64,000 nt of DNA from Bryocella elongata (GTDB lineage Bacteria > Acidobacteriota > Terriglobia > Terriglobales > Acidobacteriaceae): contig NZ_FNVA01000001.1 of assembly GCF_900108185.1 (NCBI RefSeq), positions 744,001 through 808,000 on the forward strand, read 5' to 3'. The notes beneath the pieces are model-generated. The model had not been told where the DNA came from, searched no databases, and was given only the letters and a program-made list of their open reading frames with translations. Position numbers and translations under genes: made by a program. This document shows, in pieces, positions 1-6,694 of this stretch (positions within the stretch are counted from its first letter, which is position 1; each line of letters starts with the position of its first letter).

Positions 1-217
1 TTCCGAAGAAAGACACGCAGTGTCCGTAAACGGGACGGTCGCGCCTATCGTTCTTCGAGAGAAGGTGCGTGAGGCGACGCATGTTGGTCTGGACTTGGTG
101 TGCTGCAGACTCGAACGGGAACGCTCAACATGCGGCTTCCCTGTGCCGATAGGACGCACATGCGTATTCCGGCCGACGTGACGCAACCGTCTCGCCCCAA
201 TCCGCAAGAGGCTCTGA
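1..217. other. Upstream region without a gene
   Basis: No coding frame in this stretch looks like a protein gene. It holds a GCCGATAG element about 70 bases before the first gene, described as its own feature. The region is cut by the window edge, so an upstream gene or its tail may lie just outside. Confidence 0.5.
125..152 (+). promoter_or_regulatory. Candidate sigma-28 promoter of cheY-cheX
   Basis: GCCGATAG at 145-152 matches the FliA -10 consensus GCCGATAA in seven of eight positions. TCAA at 125-128 could serve as the -35, with a 16-base spacer, one base longer than usual. The same GCCGATAG octamer precedes motA and flgM in this window, which supports a shared class-3 signal. The weak -35 is the main doubt. 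Confidence 0.45.
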
Positions 218-586
218 ATGGACATTCTTCTCGTTGACGACAGCAAGACCATGCGCATGATCGTGCAGCGCGCTATCCGCCAGGCAGGTTTTCGTGGCCT
301 GGCGATCGTGGAAGCTGAAAACGGTCGTGATGCCCTCAACAAACTCGCAGCCGAAAAGCCGCGACTGATTCTCTCCGACTGGAATATGCCGGAGATGAAT
401 GGCATCGATTTTCTGATCCAGGTGCGCTCCGCAGTTGGAGCTCTGCCTTTTGGCTTCATAACCTCGGAGAACACTCCAGAGATCCGTGAGCGGGCGATGG
501 CTTCAGGGGCAAACTTTTTGATTACCAAGCCGTTCAGTCCGGAAGACGTTCAGGACGCGCTGTCTCCGATCCTGGAAGGTGCATAA
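218..586 (+). CDS. CheY-like single-domain response regulator
   Basis: This 122-residue protein is a stand-alone receiver domain. It has the acidic pair D7/D8, phospho-acceptor D54 in SDWNMPEMNG, a T82/S83 switch position and K104 in the TKPF loop, so all catalytic residues of a CheY fold are present and no output domain follows. AAGAGG lies seven bases before the ATG. It is two bases upstream of a CheX-like phosphatase gene and ahead of motAB, which fits a chemotaxis CheY acting on the flagellar switch. It could instead serve a different sensory array, because cheA and cheW are not in the window. Confidence 0.85.
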   Translation: MDILLVDDSKTMRMIVQRAIRQAGFRGLAIVEAENGRDALNKLAAEKPRLILSDWNMPEMNGIDFLIQVRSAVGALPFGFITSENTPEIRERAMASGANFLITKPFSPEDVQDALSPILEGA

Positions 587-588
587 CC

Positions 589-1068
589 ATGGCTGATACC
601 GTTGGCTTTCATCTCTCCAAGCTCCTCACCGACCTGGTCGGCCGCAAGGTGACCTTTGCACCGCTGCCCAACGCCGTCGAGCAGCCAATCAAGCAGGTCT
701 TTGGCATCTACCAGCTGCTCCCCTGGGACCTCGCTATTGTCGTTCGGCTGGACCTGTCTTTGCTGGGCTCGCTCGCAGGGCTGCTGGTCGGCCTGCCGGA
801 CAATGCGGTCAAGGACCGCCTCAAGGCCGGAGGCTTCGACGAGCTGCTTCGCGATGCCGCCCACGAGGTACTCAATATCAGCTCGGCGGTCATTACTGCT
901 GAAGGACGCGCCATCTTTCAGAAGATGGTCTTCGATCGCACCCTGGTTGACGGTCCGGCTGGCGAAGTCTTGAAAAAGCCCTTCCACAAGAGCTTCTACA
1001 ACGTAGTCATCGATGGATACCAAGGGGGCAAATTGGCCGTCCTGGGAGCCCAGATTCCAATCTCATAA
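589..1068 (+). CDS. CheX-like CheY-P phosphatase
   Basis: A 159-residue protein that fits the CheC/CheX/FliY phosphatase family. Residues D89, E93 and N96 form the signature D-x3-E-x2-N inside a predicted helix, the pattern whose Glu and Asn act in CheY-P dephosphorylation in known CheX and CheC proteins. Only one such motif is visible, as in CheX. The gene starts two bases after the CheY-like gene, so the pair is probably co-translated and the CheY-like protein is the obvious substrate. Overall similarity to well-studied CheX seems modest; the motif and context carry the call. Confidence 0.65.
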   Translation: MADTVGFHLSKLLTDLVGRKVTFAPLPNAVEQPIKQVFGIYQLLPWDLAIVVRLDLSLLGSLAGLLVGLPDNAVKDRLKAGGFDELLRDAAHEVLNISSAVITAEGRAIFQKMVFDRTLVDGPAGEVLKKPFHKSFYNVVIDGYQGGKLAVLGAQIPIS

Positions 1069-1155
1069 CGCTCATCAAGGGGCAAGTCCCAGGACGTTAC
1101 GACTCGTCCCACGAACGATCGCCCGGAGCATCCGCGCGATTCACCGCCTGTGGCT

Positions 1156-1182
1156 GGAATCATATCGCTACCCGGCCGATAG
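1156..1182 (+). promoter_or_regulatory. Possible sigma-28 promoter of motAB
   Basis: GCCGATAG at 1175-1182 is identical to the -10-like element before the CheY-like gene and flgM. The -35 position with a 15-base spacer reads GGAA, a poor match to TAAA. It lies 74 bases before motA. Read as a weak or activator-assisted class-3 promoter. Confidence 0.35.
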
Positions 1183-1255
1183 ACCACTGACCAGAAGATC
1201 CTTCCATTGCACCTGCTGACGAAGGAATCTTCGCAACACGACCGTAGGGGCTCGA

Positions 1256-2116
1256 ATGTTCTCCATCATCGGGACAATATTGGTGTTCGGCGCCGTGATC
1301 GGTGGGTTCCTGCTGGAGCACGGCAAGTTGCCCGTGCTCATTCAGCCGAACGAACTGATCATCATTGGCGGCGCGGCCATTGGCACGCTGGTTACCGCCA
1401 ACCCCATGCACATCCTCAAGAGTCTCGTAGGGGCCGTTATTGGTGTGCTCAAGGGATCGCCGTACAGCAAGCAGCGATATACCGAGACGCTCAAGATGCT
1501 CTTCGATCTGCTCACCAAGGCCCGCAAAGAAGGCGCCATCGCGATTGAGGCTGATGTGGAAGAGCCGGACAAGAGCCAGACCTTTTCGAAGTATCCTGCG
1601 TTCCTCAAGGACCACCACGTCCGCGACTTCGTCTGCGACACCTTGCGCATGGCCATTACGGGTGGTGTCAGTGCCTTCGACGTCGACCAGATGATGGAGG
1701 TCGACATGGACACGCATCATCATGAAGCGAGTCAGCCGAGCGTGGCGCTCCAGACCGTGGGTGACGCGCTCCCTGGCCTCGGAATTGTGGCCGCGGTGCT
1801 CGGCATTGTGATCACGATGGGAGCTCTCGGTGGGCCTCCGGAAGAGATCGGCAAGAAGGTCGCCGCAGCTCTCGTCGGAACCTTCCTGGGCATCCTGCTC
1901 TGCTACGGTGTGCTCGCGCCGCTGGCCTCGATCATGGGCAAGAACGTCGATGACGAGCATAGCTACTATCACGTGCTGCGGGTGGTGATGCTTGCCTTCA
2001 TCAAGGGCACGTCGCCCATCATGGCTGTTGAAATTGGCCGTCGCGCGATCCCTGGCCACAGCCGGCCCAACTTCAAAGAGGTTGAAGCCGCCTGCCGCAA
2101 CAAGGGTGGAGCATAG
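1256..2116 (+). CDS. motA: Flagellar stator protein MotA
   Basis: This 286-residue inner-membrane protein has the MotA layout: two N-terminal membrane segments (about residues 2-20 and 33-50), a large charged cytoplasmic loop, and two C-terminal membrane segments beginning at ALPGLGIVAAVLG and at AALVGTFLGILLCYG. The conserved proline of the ALPGLG segment is present. Length is close to E. coli MotA. It forms the ion channel with MotB, encoded 34 bases downstream. A second, divergent MotA-like gene occurs at 41047-41868, so the cell may have two stator types. Confidence 0.93.
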   Translation: MFSIIGTILVFGAVIGGFLLEHGKLPVLIQPNELIIIGGAAIGTLVTANPMHILKSLVGAVIGVLKGSPYSKQRYTETLKMLFDLLTKARKEGAIAIEADVEEPDKSQTFSKYPAFLKDHHVRDFVCDTLRMAITGGVSAFDVDQMMEVDMDTHHHEASQPSVALQTVGDALPGLGIVAAVLGIVITMGALGGPPEEIGKKVAAALVGTFLGILLCYGVLAPLASIMGKNVDDEHSYYHVLRVVMLAFIKGTSPIMAVEIGRRAIPGHSRPNFKEVEAACRNKGGA

Positions 2117-2150
2117 CCGAGCGCTTTCGCGCTTCGAGGCGGAATGATTC

Positions 2151-3041
2151 ATGGCTGACGAACAACCCATTATCGTCATCAAGAAGAAGGGCGGCCACGC
2201 CGGCCACCACGGTGGCGCCTGGAAGGTCGCCTATGCCGATTTCGTGACGGCCATGATGGCGTTCTTCATGGTCATGTGGCTGATGAACACGACCAAGCCG
2301 GTACAGGAGGCAATCAGCGGGTACTTCCGCGATCCCAATGGCACGGCCTCGAAAAAGGGCGGCTCGCAGGACGGCAAGGGCTCCTCGGCGCTGGACCCCA
2401 TGAAGAAGGAAGACTTCTCCAAGGTCAAGGAGCAGCTGATGCAGCAGCTGCAGAAGATGGCCAACTTCGACAAACTCAAGAACCAGGTTTCGATCACGCT
2501 GACCGATGAAGGACTGAAGATCGAGATGCGGGAAGACTCCAAGGGAGTCTTCTTCGAGAACGGCGACGCGAAGCCAACTCCCATATTGGGAGATCTGCTA
2601 ACCGTCCTCTCGGAAGAGGTGGGGAAACTTCCCAACCCGGTCTCCATTGAAGGGCATACTGATAGTACTCAGTACGCTAACAAAGGAGGCTACGGTAACT
2701 GGGAGCTCTCGACTGATCGCGCCAACATGGCTCGAAAGATTATGGAAGCTCATGGTCTGCGGCCGAATCAGGTGGTGCAGGTTCGCGGGTTTGCGGATAA
2801 CGATCTGCGCGATGTAGATCATCCTTCTGCACCGGAAAATCGACGCGTAACGGTTCTGATCCAGTACAACCTGGCAAACGGCGACAAGCGTCCAGGAACG
2901 GTTTTCAACGGCACCATTGGGTCAATCCAGGCGCCGCCGCCTCCGGCAGAGGCCGCACCAGCCGAGAGTCCAGGCAGTGAAAAGGGTGCAGCGAAAGGGC
3001 CGGAAAAACCTGAGCCTGCTAAAGCGGCAGCAAAGGAATAA
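2151..3041 (+). CDS. motB: Flagellar stator protein MotB
   Basis: A 296-residue protein with a short cytoplasmic N-terminus, one membrane helix containing the ion-binding aspartate D30 (YADFVTAMMAFFMVMW), a plug/linker region and a C-terminal OmpA-type peptidoglycan-binding domain (EGHTDS at about residue 166, NRRVTVLIQ near 230). The tail after the domain is rich in Pro, Ala, Glu and Lys. It pairs with MotA just upstream. Ion specificity cannot be stated from sequence alone. Confidence 0.93.
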   Translation: MADEQPIIVIKKKGGHAGHHGGAWKVAYADFVTAMMAFFMVMWLMNTTKPVQEAISGYFRDPNGTASKKGGSQDGKGSSALDPMKKEDFSKVKEQLMQQLQKMANFDKLKNQVSITLTDEGLKIEMREDSKGVFFENGDAKPTPILGDLLTVLSEEVGKLPNPVSIEGHTDSTQYANKGGYGNWELSTDRANMARKIMEAHGLRPNQVVQVRGFADNDLRDVDHPSAPENRRVTVLIQYNLANGDKRPGTVFNGTIGSIQAPPPPAEAAPAESPGSEKGAAKGPEKPEPAKAAAKE

Positions 3042-3387
3042 GCTCCTGCTGCTGGAGAATCGCCCGTTTGCGGTGACGCCCGATGGACTTAGTGGCGCCA
3101 ATCGATCTTCGCAGACGTTCGCCCTCGCTACGTGGAATGTCCTTCCACGATGATTTATGGAAACTCCGCAAGGTTGAGGTAGGTTGCGACCCAGGATTCT
3201 GATCCCACACCCGAAAGAATCCGATCAGCACAGCTATGCCGCCGCAAAATTCGAGGTACCTGCGCTCATTGTGAAGCGCAACGGCGTGACGTCTCCTGGG
3301 CGGGTGCCGCTAAGTCGTATATGTCGTGATGAAAAAAACGCCGAAAGGTCGGGATACCGCGAGAGATCGAAGATTCGAGTCGCGGGC
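3042..3387. other. Gap between convergent motB and pilZ
   Basis: I see no convincing gene here; open frames are short and unlike neighbouring proteins. Two inverted repeats are present: CGTGGAA/TTCCACG at 3131-3149 and GGATTCT/AGAATCC at 3194-3222. They could end the motAB transcript, although neither is followed by a T run. Confidence 0.5.
3131..3149 (+). terminator. Hairpin downstream of motB, possible terminator
   Basis: CGTGGAA (3131-3137) and TTCCACG (3143-3149) form a perfect 7-bp stem with a 5-base loop about 90 bases after the motB stop. No T tract follows, so intrinsic termination would be weak. Confidence 0.35.
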
Positions 3388-3711
3388 TCATTCGACCCAG
3401 GAAAGTCCGCCGACCTCGCTGACGAGGCTGCGCAGCGTCTGCTCATCTTCTGGGGCATTCATCCGGAAACTGAAGCCGATATCTTCGCGCTCCAGATTCG
3501 CTACGGTGGCTTCTACCCGGTGCACACGCCCAAAGACATGCATCTCGAGAAAGCCTTCAGCTCCAGTGGCGACTTCGGTATTCATGCGCGCGCGCAACCC
3601 ATCGGGACTAAGATCGGTGCACTCGCCTATGTACCTTAGTCCGCACGAGAAAAAATCAACGCGAAAACGCGTTCGCAGTCGGGGCGAGCGATATTGGTAA
3701 GGACGAACCAT
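3388..3711 (-). CDS. PilZ domain protein, likely c-di-GMP receptor
   Basis: A 107-residue protein consisting almost entirely of a PilZ domain. The c-di-GMP binding signature is complete: R-x3-R at residues 13-17 (RTRFR) and D-x-S-x2-G at 33-38 (DLSPDG). No second domain such as YcgR-N or GGDEF is present. I chose the ATG at 3711 because GAAGAG sits seven bases before it; a TTG at 3726 would add five residues. It is encoded alone on the minus strand between motAB and a regulator pair, so a role as a flagellar brake or regulator is plausible but inferred only from location. Confidence 0.82.
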   Translation of the reverse strand: MVRPYQYRSPRLRTRFRVDFFSCGLRYIGECTDLSPDGLRARMNTEVATGAEGFLEMHVFGRVHRVEATVANLEREDIGFSFRMNAPEDEQTLRSLVSEVGGLSWVE

Positions 3712-3740
3712 TTTCAGTCTCTTCAAACGACGGGGTCAGT

Positions 3741-3754
3741 GTCCCAAGTGGGAC
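3741..3754. promoter_or_regulatory. Short palindrome between pilZ and the OmpR-type regulator gene
   Basis: GTCCCA-AG-TGGGAC is a perfect inverted repeat with a 2-base centre, 30 bases upstream of the pilZ start and about 215 bases upstream of the divergent regulator start. It may be an operator for a dimeric regulator. No other copy was noticed in the window. Confidence 0.35.
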
Positions 3755-3969
3755 AAATACTCCACCAAATAGGTATCGACACATCATGTCACGTTGTTCA
3801 GTTTATAAAAAGGATAAGGAAGTAGGTCTTTCCGATGGAGCACCAAAGATTAGCCGCAGATTTGCCCCCAAGTCAGCGGAGTCGCACACCAGAGTTCGGG
3901 CCCGAGGCAACAGCGGTGAGTATGAGTCGACAAGAAGCAATGGCGATCGTATCGGAGGAGCAGCATCAG

Positions 3970-4668
3970 ATGCGGTTGCTGATTATCGATGACGATCAGG
4001 CGCTCTCGCGCTTCCTGCGACGTGAGCTCAAGATCCAGCAATACACGGCTGACAACGCCTATGATGGCGAGGCTGCGCTCGATCTGCTGCGTCGCGAGTC
4101 CTACGACCTGATGATCCTGGACCTGAATCTTCCGGGCATGGATGGTCTCGATCTGCTGCAGCAGACGCGCGCGATCGACCCCAACCTACCCGTACTCGTT
4201 CTTACCGCCAGGAGCCGCAAGGAAGACCTTGTGCAGGCTCTCGAGCGTGGAGCGGACGATTGCCTGGTGAAGCCGTTCTCTTTTCAGGAGCTGCAGGCTC
4301 GCATTCGGAGCCTGCTTCGGCGCAAGTCGGTTGCAGCTGGCCCAGTCGGCGTGTCCGGTGTCTCCGGCGTCGTACCAAAGCTATCCAACCTTGTGATCCA
4401 TACTGATGAGCGACGTGTGACCCGTGGAGACCGCAAGATCGACTTGACTCCACGCGAGTTCGCACTGCTCGAACACCTGATGAAGAACGCTGGCAAGCCC
4501 GTCTCCCGCATGACGTTGATGCGCGAGGTCTGGAATGCCCCGTTTGATCCATCGACCAACGTGGTTGACGTCTACATGAAGTACCTCCGCGACAAAATCG
4601 ACCGTGACGAGGAGCGTAAGCTCATTCGGACGGTTCGGGGAGTGGGGTATGTCTTTGGGGAAGAGTGA
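3970..4668 (+). CDS. OmpR-family response regulator
   Basis: With this start the protein has 232 residues: a receiver domain beginning LLIIDDDQ, phospho-acceptor Asp in LDLNLPGMDG, Lys in VKPF, then a winged-helix output domain (LTPREFALLEHL, VDVYMKYLRDKID, RTVRGVGYVF). The ATG at 3970 was preferred because GGAGGAG lies nine bases before it and the receiver begins immediately; an in-frame ATG at 3835 would add 45 residues with no domain. The stop overlaps the next gene, which encodes a kinase-like protein, suggesting a two-component pair. Its targets are unknown; the flagellar surroundings suggest motility control. Confidence 0.88.
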   Translation: MRLLIIDDDQALSRFLRRELKIQQYTADNAYDGEAALDLLRRESYDLMILDLNLPGMDGLDLLQQTRAIDPNLPVLVLTARSRKEDLVQALERGADDCLVKPFSFQELQARIRSLLRRKSVAAGPVGVSGVSGVVPKLSNLVIHTDERRVTRGDRKIDLTPREFALLEHLMKNAGKPVSRMTLMREVWNAPFDPSTNVVDVYMKYLRDKIDRDEERKLIRTVRGVGYVFGEE

Positions 4669-5305
4669 GACGTCGGGTATCTCGGCTGCTGGGATCGCGC
4701 TGAACCCGCTGTTCCGTAGCCTGATGAGCGGACTTCACGCAGCCGCCCAGCCGCTGACCGTCCTACGGGTGCGACTGGACGAGGACAGGCTTTCCTCGCT
4801 CGACCCCGAAGATGTCCTCAGGACTGCCATGGAAGCGATTCCCCCTGTGGATCGGCTTTGCTCCCTGGTCAGCGGCATGCAGCAGCTTGTGACCGCGGAA
4901 TACCTTGAGCCGCACCGCACGGAAGTGGATGTCCTCGCTTTGACACGAAGCACCGTGGAAGGTGTCGACCTCTTGTTTGTGGAGAAGGGGATGGACCTCG
5001 TATCTGAGGTCTCCACGCTATCGGCGATGATGCTCGTTGACGGAAAGCGACTCGAAGAGGCGTTGGCGACAACCCTCCTGCTGGTCCAAGGCATCTCATA
5101 CCCCGGTGACCGCATTCGCGTGTGGGCACAGTGCGTTGATAACTTATTCCGGTGCACGATTGGAAATGAGAACCGCACAATCGAGAAGCTGAGCTCCGAT
5201 CATCAGCTCTCGTTTGCCATTGCCGAGTGCGATGTTCGCACGCAGGGTGGCACGCTGAATCTTTCTTTTTCCCCAGTGAATATTGAACTTTCTCTTTCTG
5301 CCTGA
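4649..5305 (+). CDS. Degenerate histidine-kinase-like protein, possible phosphotransfer partner
   Basis: A 218-residue cytoplasmic protein beginning inside the last codons of the response regulator gene (20-base overlap; GGGGAG precedes the ATG). Residues 30-37 read H-AAAQ-PLT, the H-x4-PLT spacing of a HisKA H-box, but the acidic residue normally following the histidine is alanine. The C-terminal half has the rough pattern of a GHKL fold, yet no N-box (NxxxNA), DxGxG or GxGLG glycine motif is visible, so ATP binding looks lost. It may dimerise and pass phosphate as ChpT- or Spo0B-like proteins do, or act as a pseudokinase. No membrane segment or sensor domain is present. Confidence 0.55.
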   Translation: MSLGKSETSGISAAGIALNPLFRSLMSGLHAAAQPLTVLRVRLDEDRLSSLDPEDVLRTAMEAIPPVDRLCSLVSGMQQLVTAEYLEPHRTEVDVLALTRSTVEGVDLLFVEKGMDLVSEVSTLSAMMLVDGKRLEEALATTLLLVQGISYPGDRIRVWAQCVDNLFRCTIGNENRTIEKLSSDHQLSFAIAECDVRTQGGTLNLSFSPVNIELSLSA

Positions 5306-5311
5306 CGAAAG

Positions 5312-5350
5312 GATACATACCTCCGTTCCATTTCCGAACGCGTATGTATC
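5312..5350 (+). promoter_or_regulatory. Nested hairpin in the leader of the HTH-less activator gene
   Basis: GATACATAC (5312-5320) and GTATGTATC (5342-5350) are perfectly complementary. Inside, CGTTC (5324-5328) pairs with GAACG (5336-5340), so an RNA copy folds into a two-part stem with a 7-base loop. It begins six bases after the upstream stop. No T run follows. It could be an attenuator, a processing site or, as DNA, an operator. Confidence 0.5.
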
Positions 5351-5403
5351 TGCACGAGCACTATGTTGTGCGCGGAAGGCTCTGTCAGAGTGAAAGTCAA
5401 ATC

Positions 5404-6585
5404 ATGAGTGCCTTACCGATCTCCGAGCCTGTTAGCGCGCCAGCCGGCGCGATCATCACTTTGCTGGTGAGTCCCAACGGCCGACTTCGCCGAGAGCTTC
5501 GCGAAAAGATCGTACCTCCGCGCTGGATGCTGGTGGAAGCACAGAGCGGTGCCGAGGCCTTTGAGTATCTCCACGACAGCCGCGTCGATCTGCTTCTGCT
5601 CGATCCCATGTTGCCGGATCTTGAGTCGACCGAATTCAGCTCGATGGTCCTGGAGCGCTTTCCCGAGACCCAGGTCCTTACGCTGAACACGCACACAGGG
5701 CAGCTCGTGCTCGGTTCCACCTCACCCACACCGCTGGCCACTGAACTTTCATCGCTTCTGCATCCTCAGCCGTCTGCGCCTGTTCCCAGCTGGCCTGTGC
5801 CGCCGCCTGCTCTACAGTCCGTCATGTCGGCTCGCGGAGGCCCCGATCCCGGTCTGCCGAATGTGATCGGCGGGTCTGACGCCATGCGTCGCGTGAGCGA
5901 ACTGACGCGCATGGTCGCCCAGCGTGACACGACGGTCCTCGTTACCGGTGAGAGTGGTACCGGCAAGGACCTGATCGCCCAGGCGGTCCATCTCCTGAGC
6001 CCGCGCCATCGTCATCCGCTGGTTGTCATCAATTGCGCGGCTATTCCCGAGGCCCTTCTTGAGGCAGAGCTCTTCGGTTACACCAAGGGCTCGTTCACTG
6101 GAGCTGTCCAGTCGCGCATCGGCCGCATCCACGCAGCCCATGGCGGCACTTTGTTTCTCGATGAAATCGGCGACATGCCGCTTTCGCTGCAGAGCAAAAT
6201 CCTGCGCTTCCTTGAACAGGGAGAGGTGCAGCGCATTGGTGGCAACGACAACCTGAAGGTTGATGTGCGTGTCGTAGCAGCAACGAATGCAGCCCTGCCG
6301 CAAATGGTCCAGCAGAAGCTCTTCCGTGAGGATCTCTACTTCCGTCTGGCGATCTTCCCCATCCGTCTGCCGCCCCTGCGGGAGCGATTTGGCGATGTGC
6401 CGCGCCTGGCAGCAACGTTTCTCGCAAGATTTGCTCCTCATGCAACTCTCACCGAGGAAGCTCTTGCCATGTTGCGCACTCATCCATGGCCAGGTAACGT
6501 TCGCGAGTTGAGGAATGTCATGGAGCGCGCCAGCATCCTGCTGGGCAATGAACGCGAACTTCGTGGGGAGCACGTGGTGCTTTAG
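5404..6585 (+). CDS. Sigma-54 activator lacking a DNA-binding domain
   Basis: This 393-residue protein has a receiver-like N-terminal domain followed by a complete AAA+ sigma-54 interaction domain: Walker A GESGTGKD near residue 182, the sigma-54 contact loop as GSFTGA near 229 (usual form GAFTGA), Walker B LFLDEIGD and arginine-finger region FREDLYFRL. It stops right after the AAA+ lid, so the C-terminal Fis-type helix-turn-helix is absent, as in Helicobacter FlgR. The receiver keeps a D67 equivalent but has SPN where the acidic pair should be, so phosphorylation is doubtful. Start at 5404 was preferred to the ATG at 5344, which lies inside a hairpin arm; neither has a good ribosome site. 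Confidence 0.85.
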   Translation: MSALPISEPVSAPAGAIITLLVSPNGRLRRELREKIVPPRWMLVEAQSGAEAFEYLHDSRVDLLLLDPMLPDLESTEFSSMVLERFPETQVLTLNTHTGQLVLGSTSPTPLATELSSLLHPQPSAPVPSWPVPPPALQSVMSARGGPDPGLPNVIGGSDAMRRVSELTRMVAQRDTTVLVTGESGTGKDLIAQAVHLLSPRHRHPLVVINCAAIPEALLEAELFGYTKGSFTGAVQSRIGRIHAAHGGTLFLDEIGDMPLSLQSKILRFLEQGEVQRIGGNDNLKVDVRVVAATNAALPQMVQQKLFREDLYFRLAIFPIRLPPLRERFGDVPRLAATFLARFAPHATLTEEALAMLRTHPWPGNVRELRNVMERASILLGNERELRGEHVVL

Positions 6586-6664
6586 TGTTACGAAGCCCCG
6601 GTTCTAGCCTTGTCTCAAGCGGAAACAGCTTTCATCTACACCTAATTTCAGTGTTGATTGGATT

Positions 6665-6680
6665 TGGCACGGTTCTTGCA
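6665..6680 (+). promoter_or_regulatory. Sigma-54 promoter of the kinase/activator/flgB operon
   Basis: TGGCACG (6665-6671), four bases, TTGCA (6676-6680) match the -24/-12 consensus exactly. The expected transcription start is near 6691. The promoter drives the gene pair that itself encodes a sigma-54 activator, which implies positive feedback, and the genes from flgB to fliJ follow without a break. Confidence 0.88.
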
Positions 6681-6694
6681 TGAGGAATAGGCAG

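Noticed and set aside
3326-3700. Plus-strand open frame across the pilZ gene
   Set aside because: It is antisense to an intact PilZ domain and its protein is Arg/Ser-rich without motifs.
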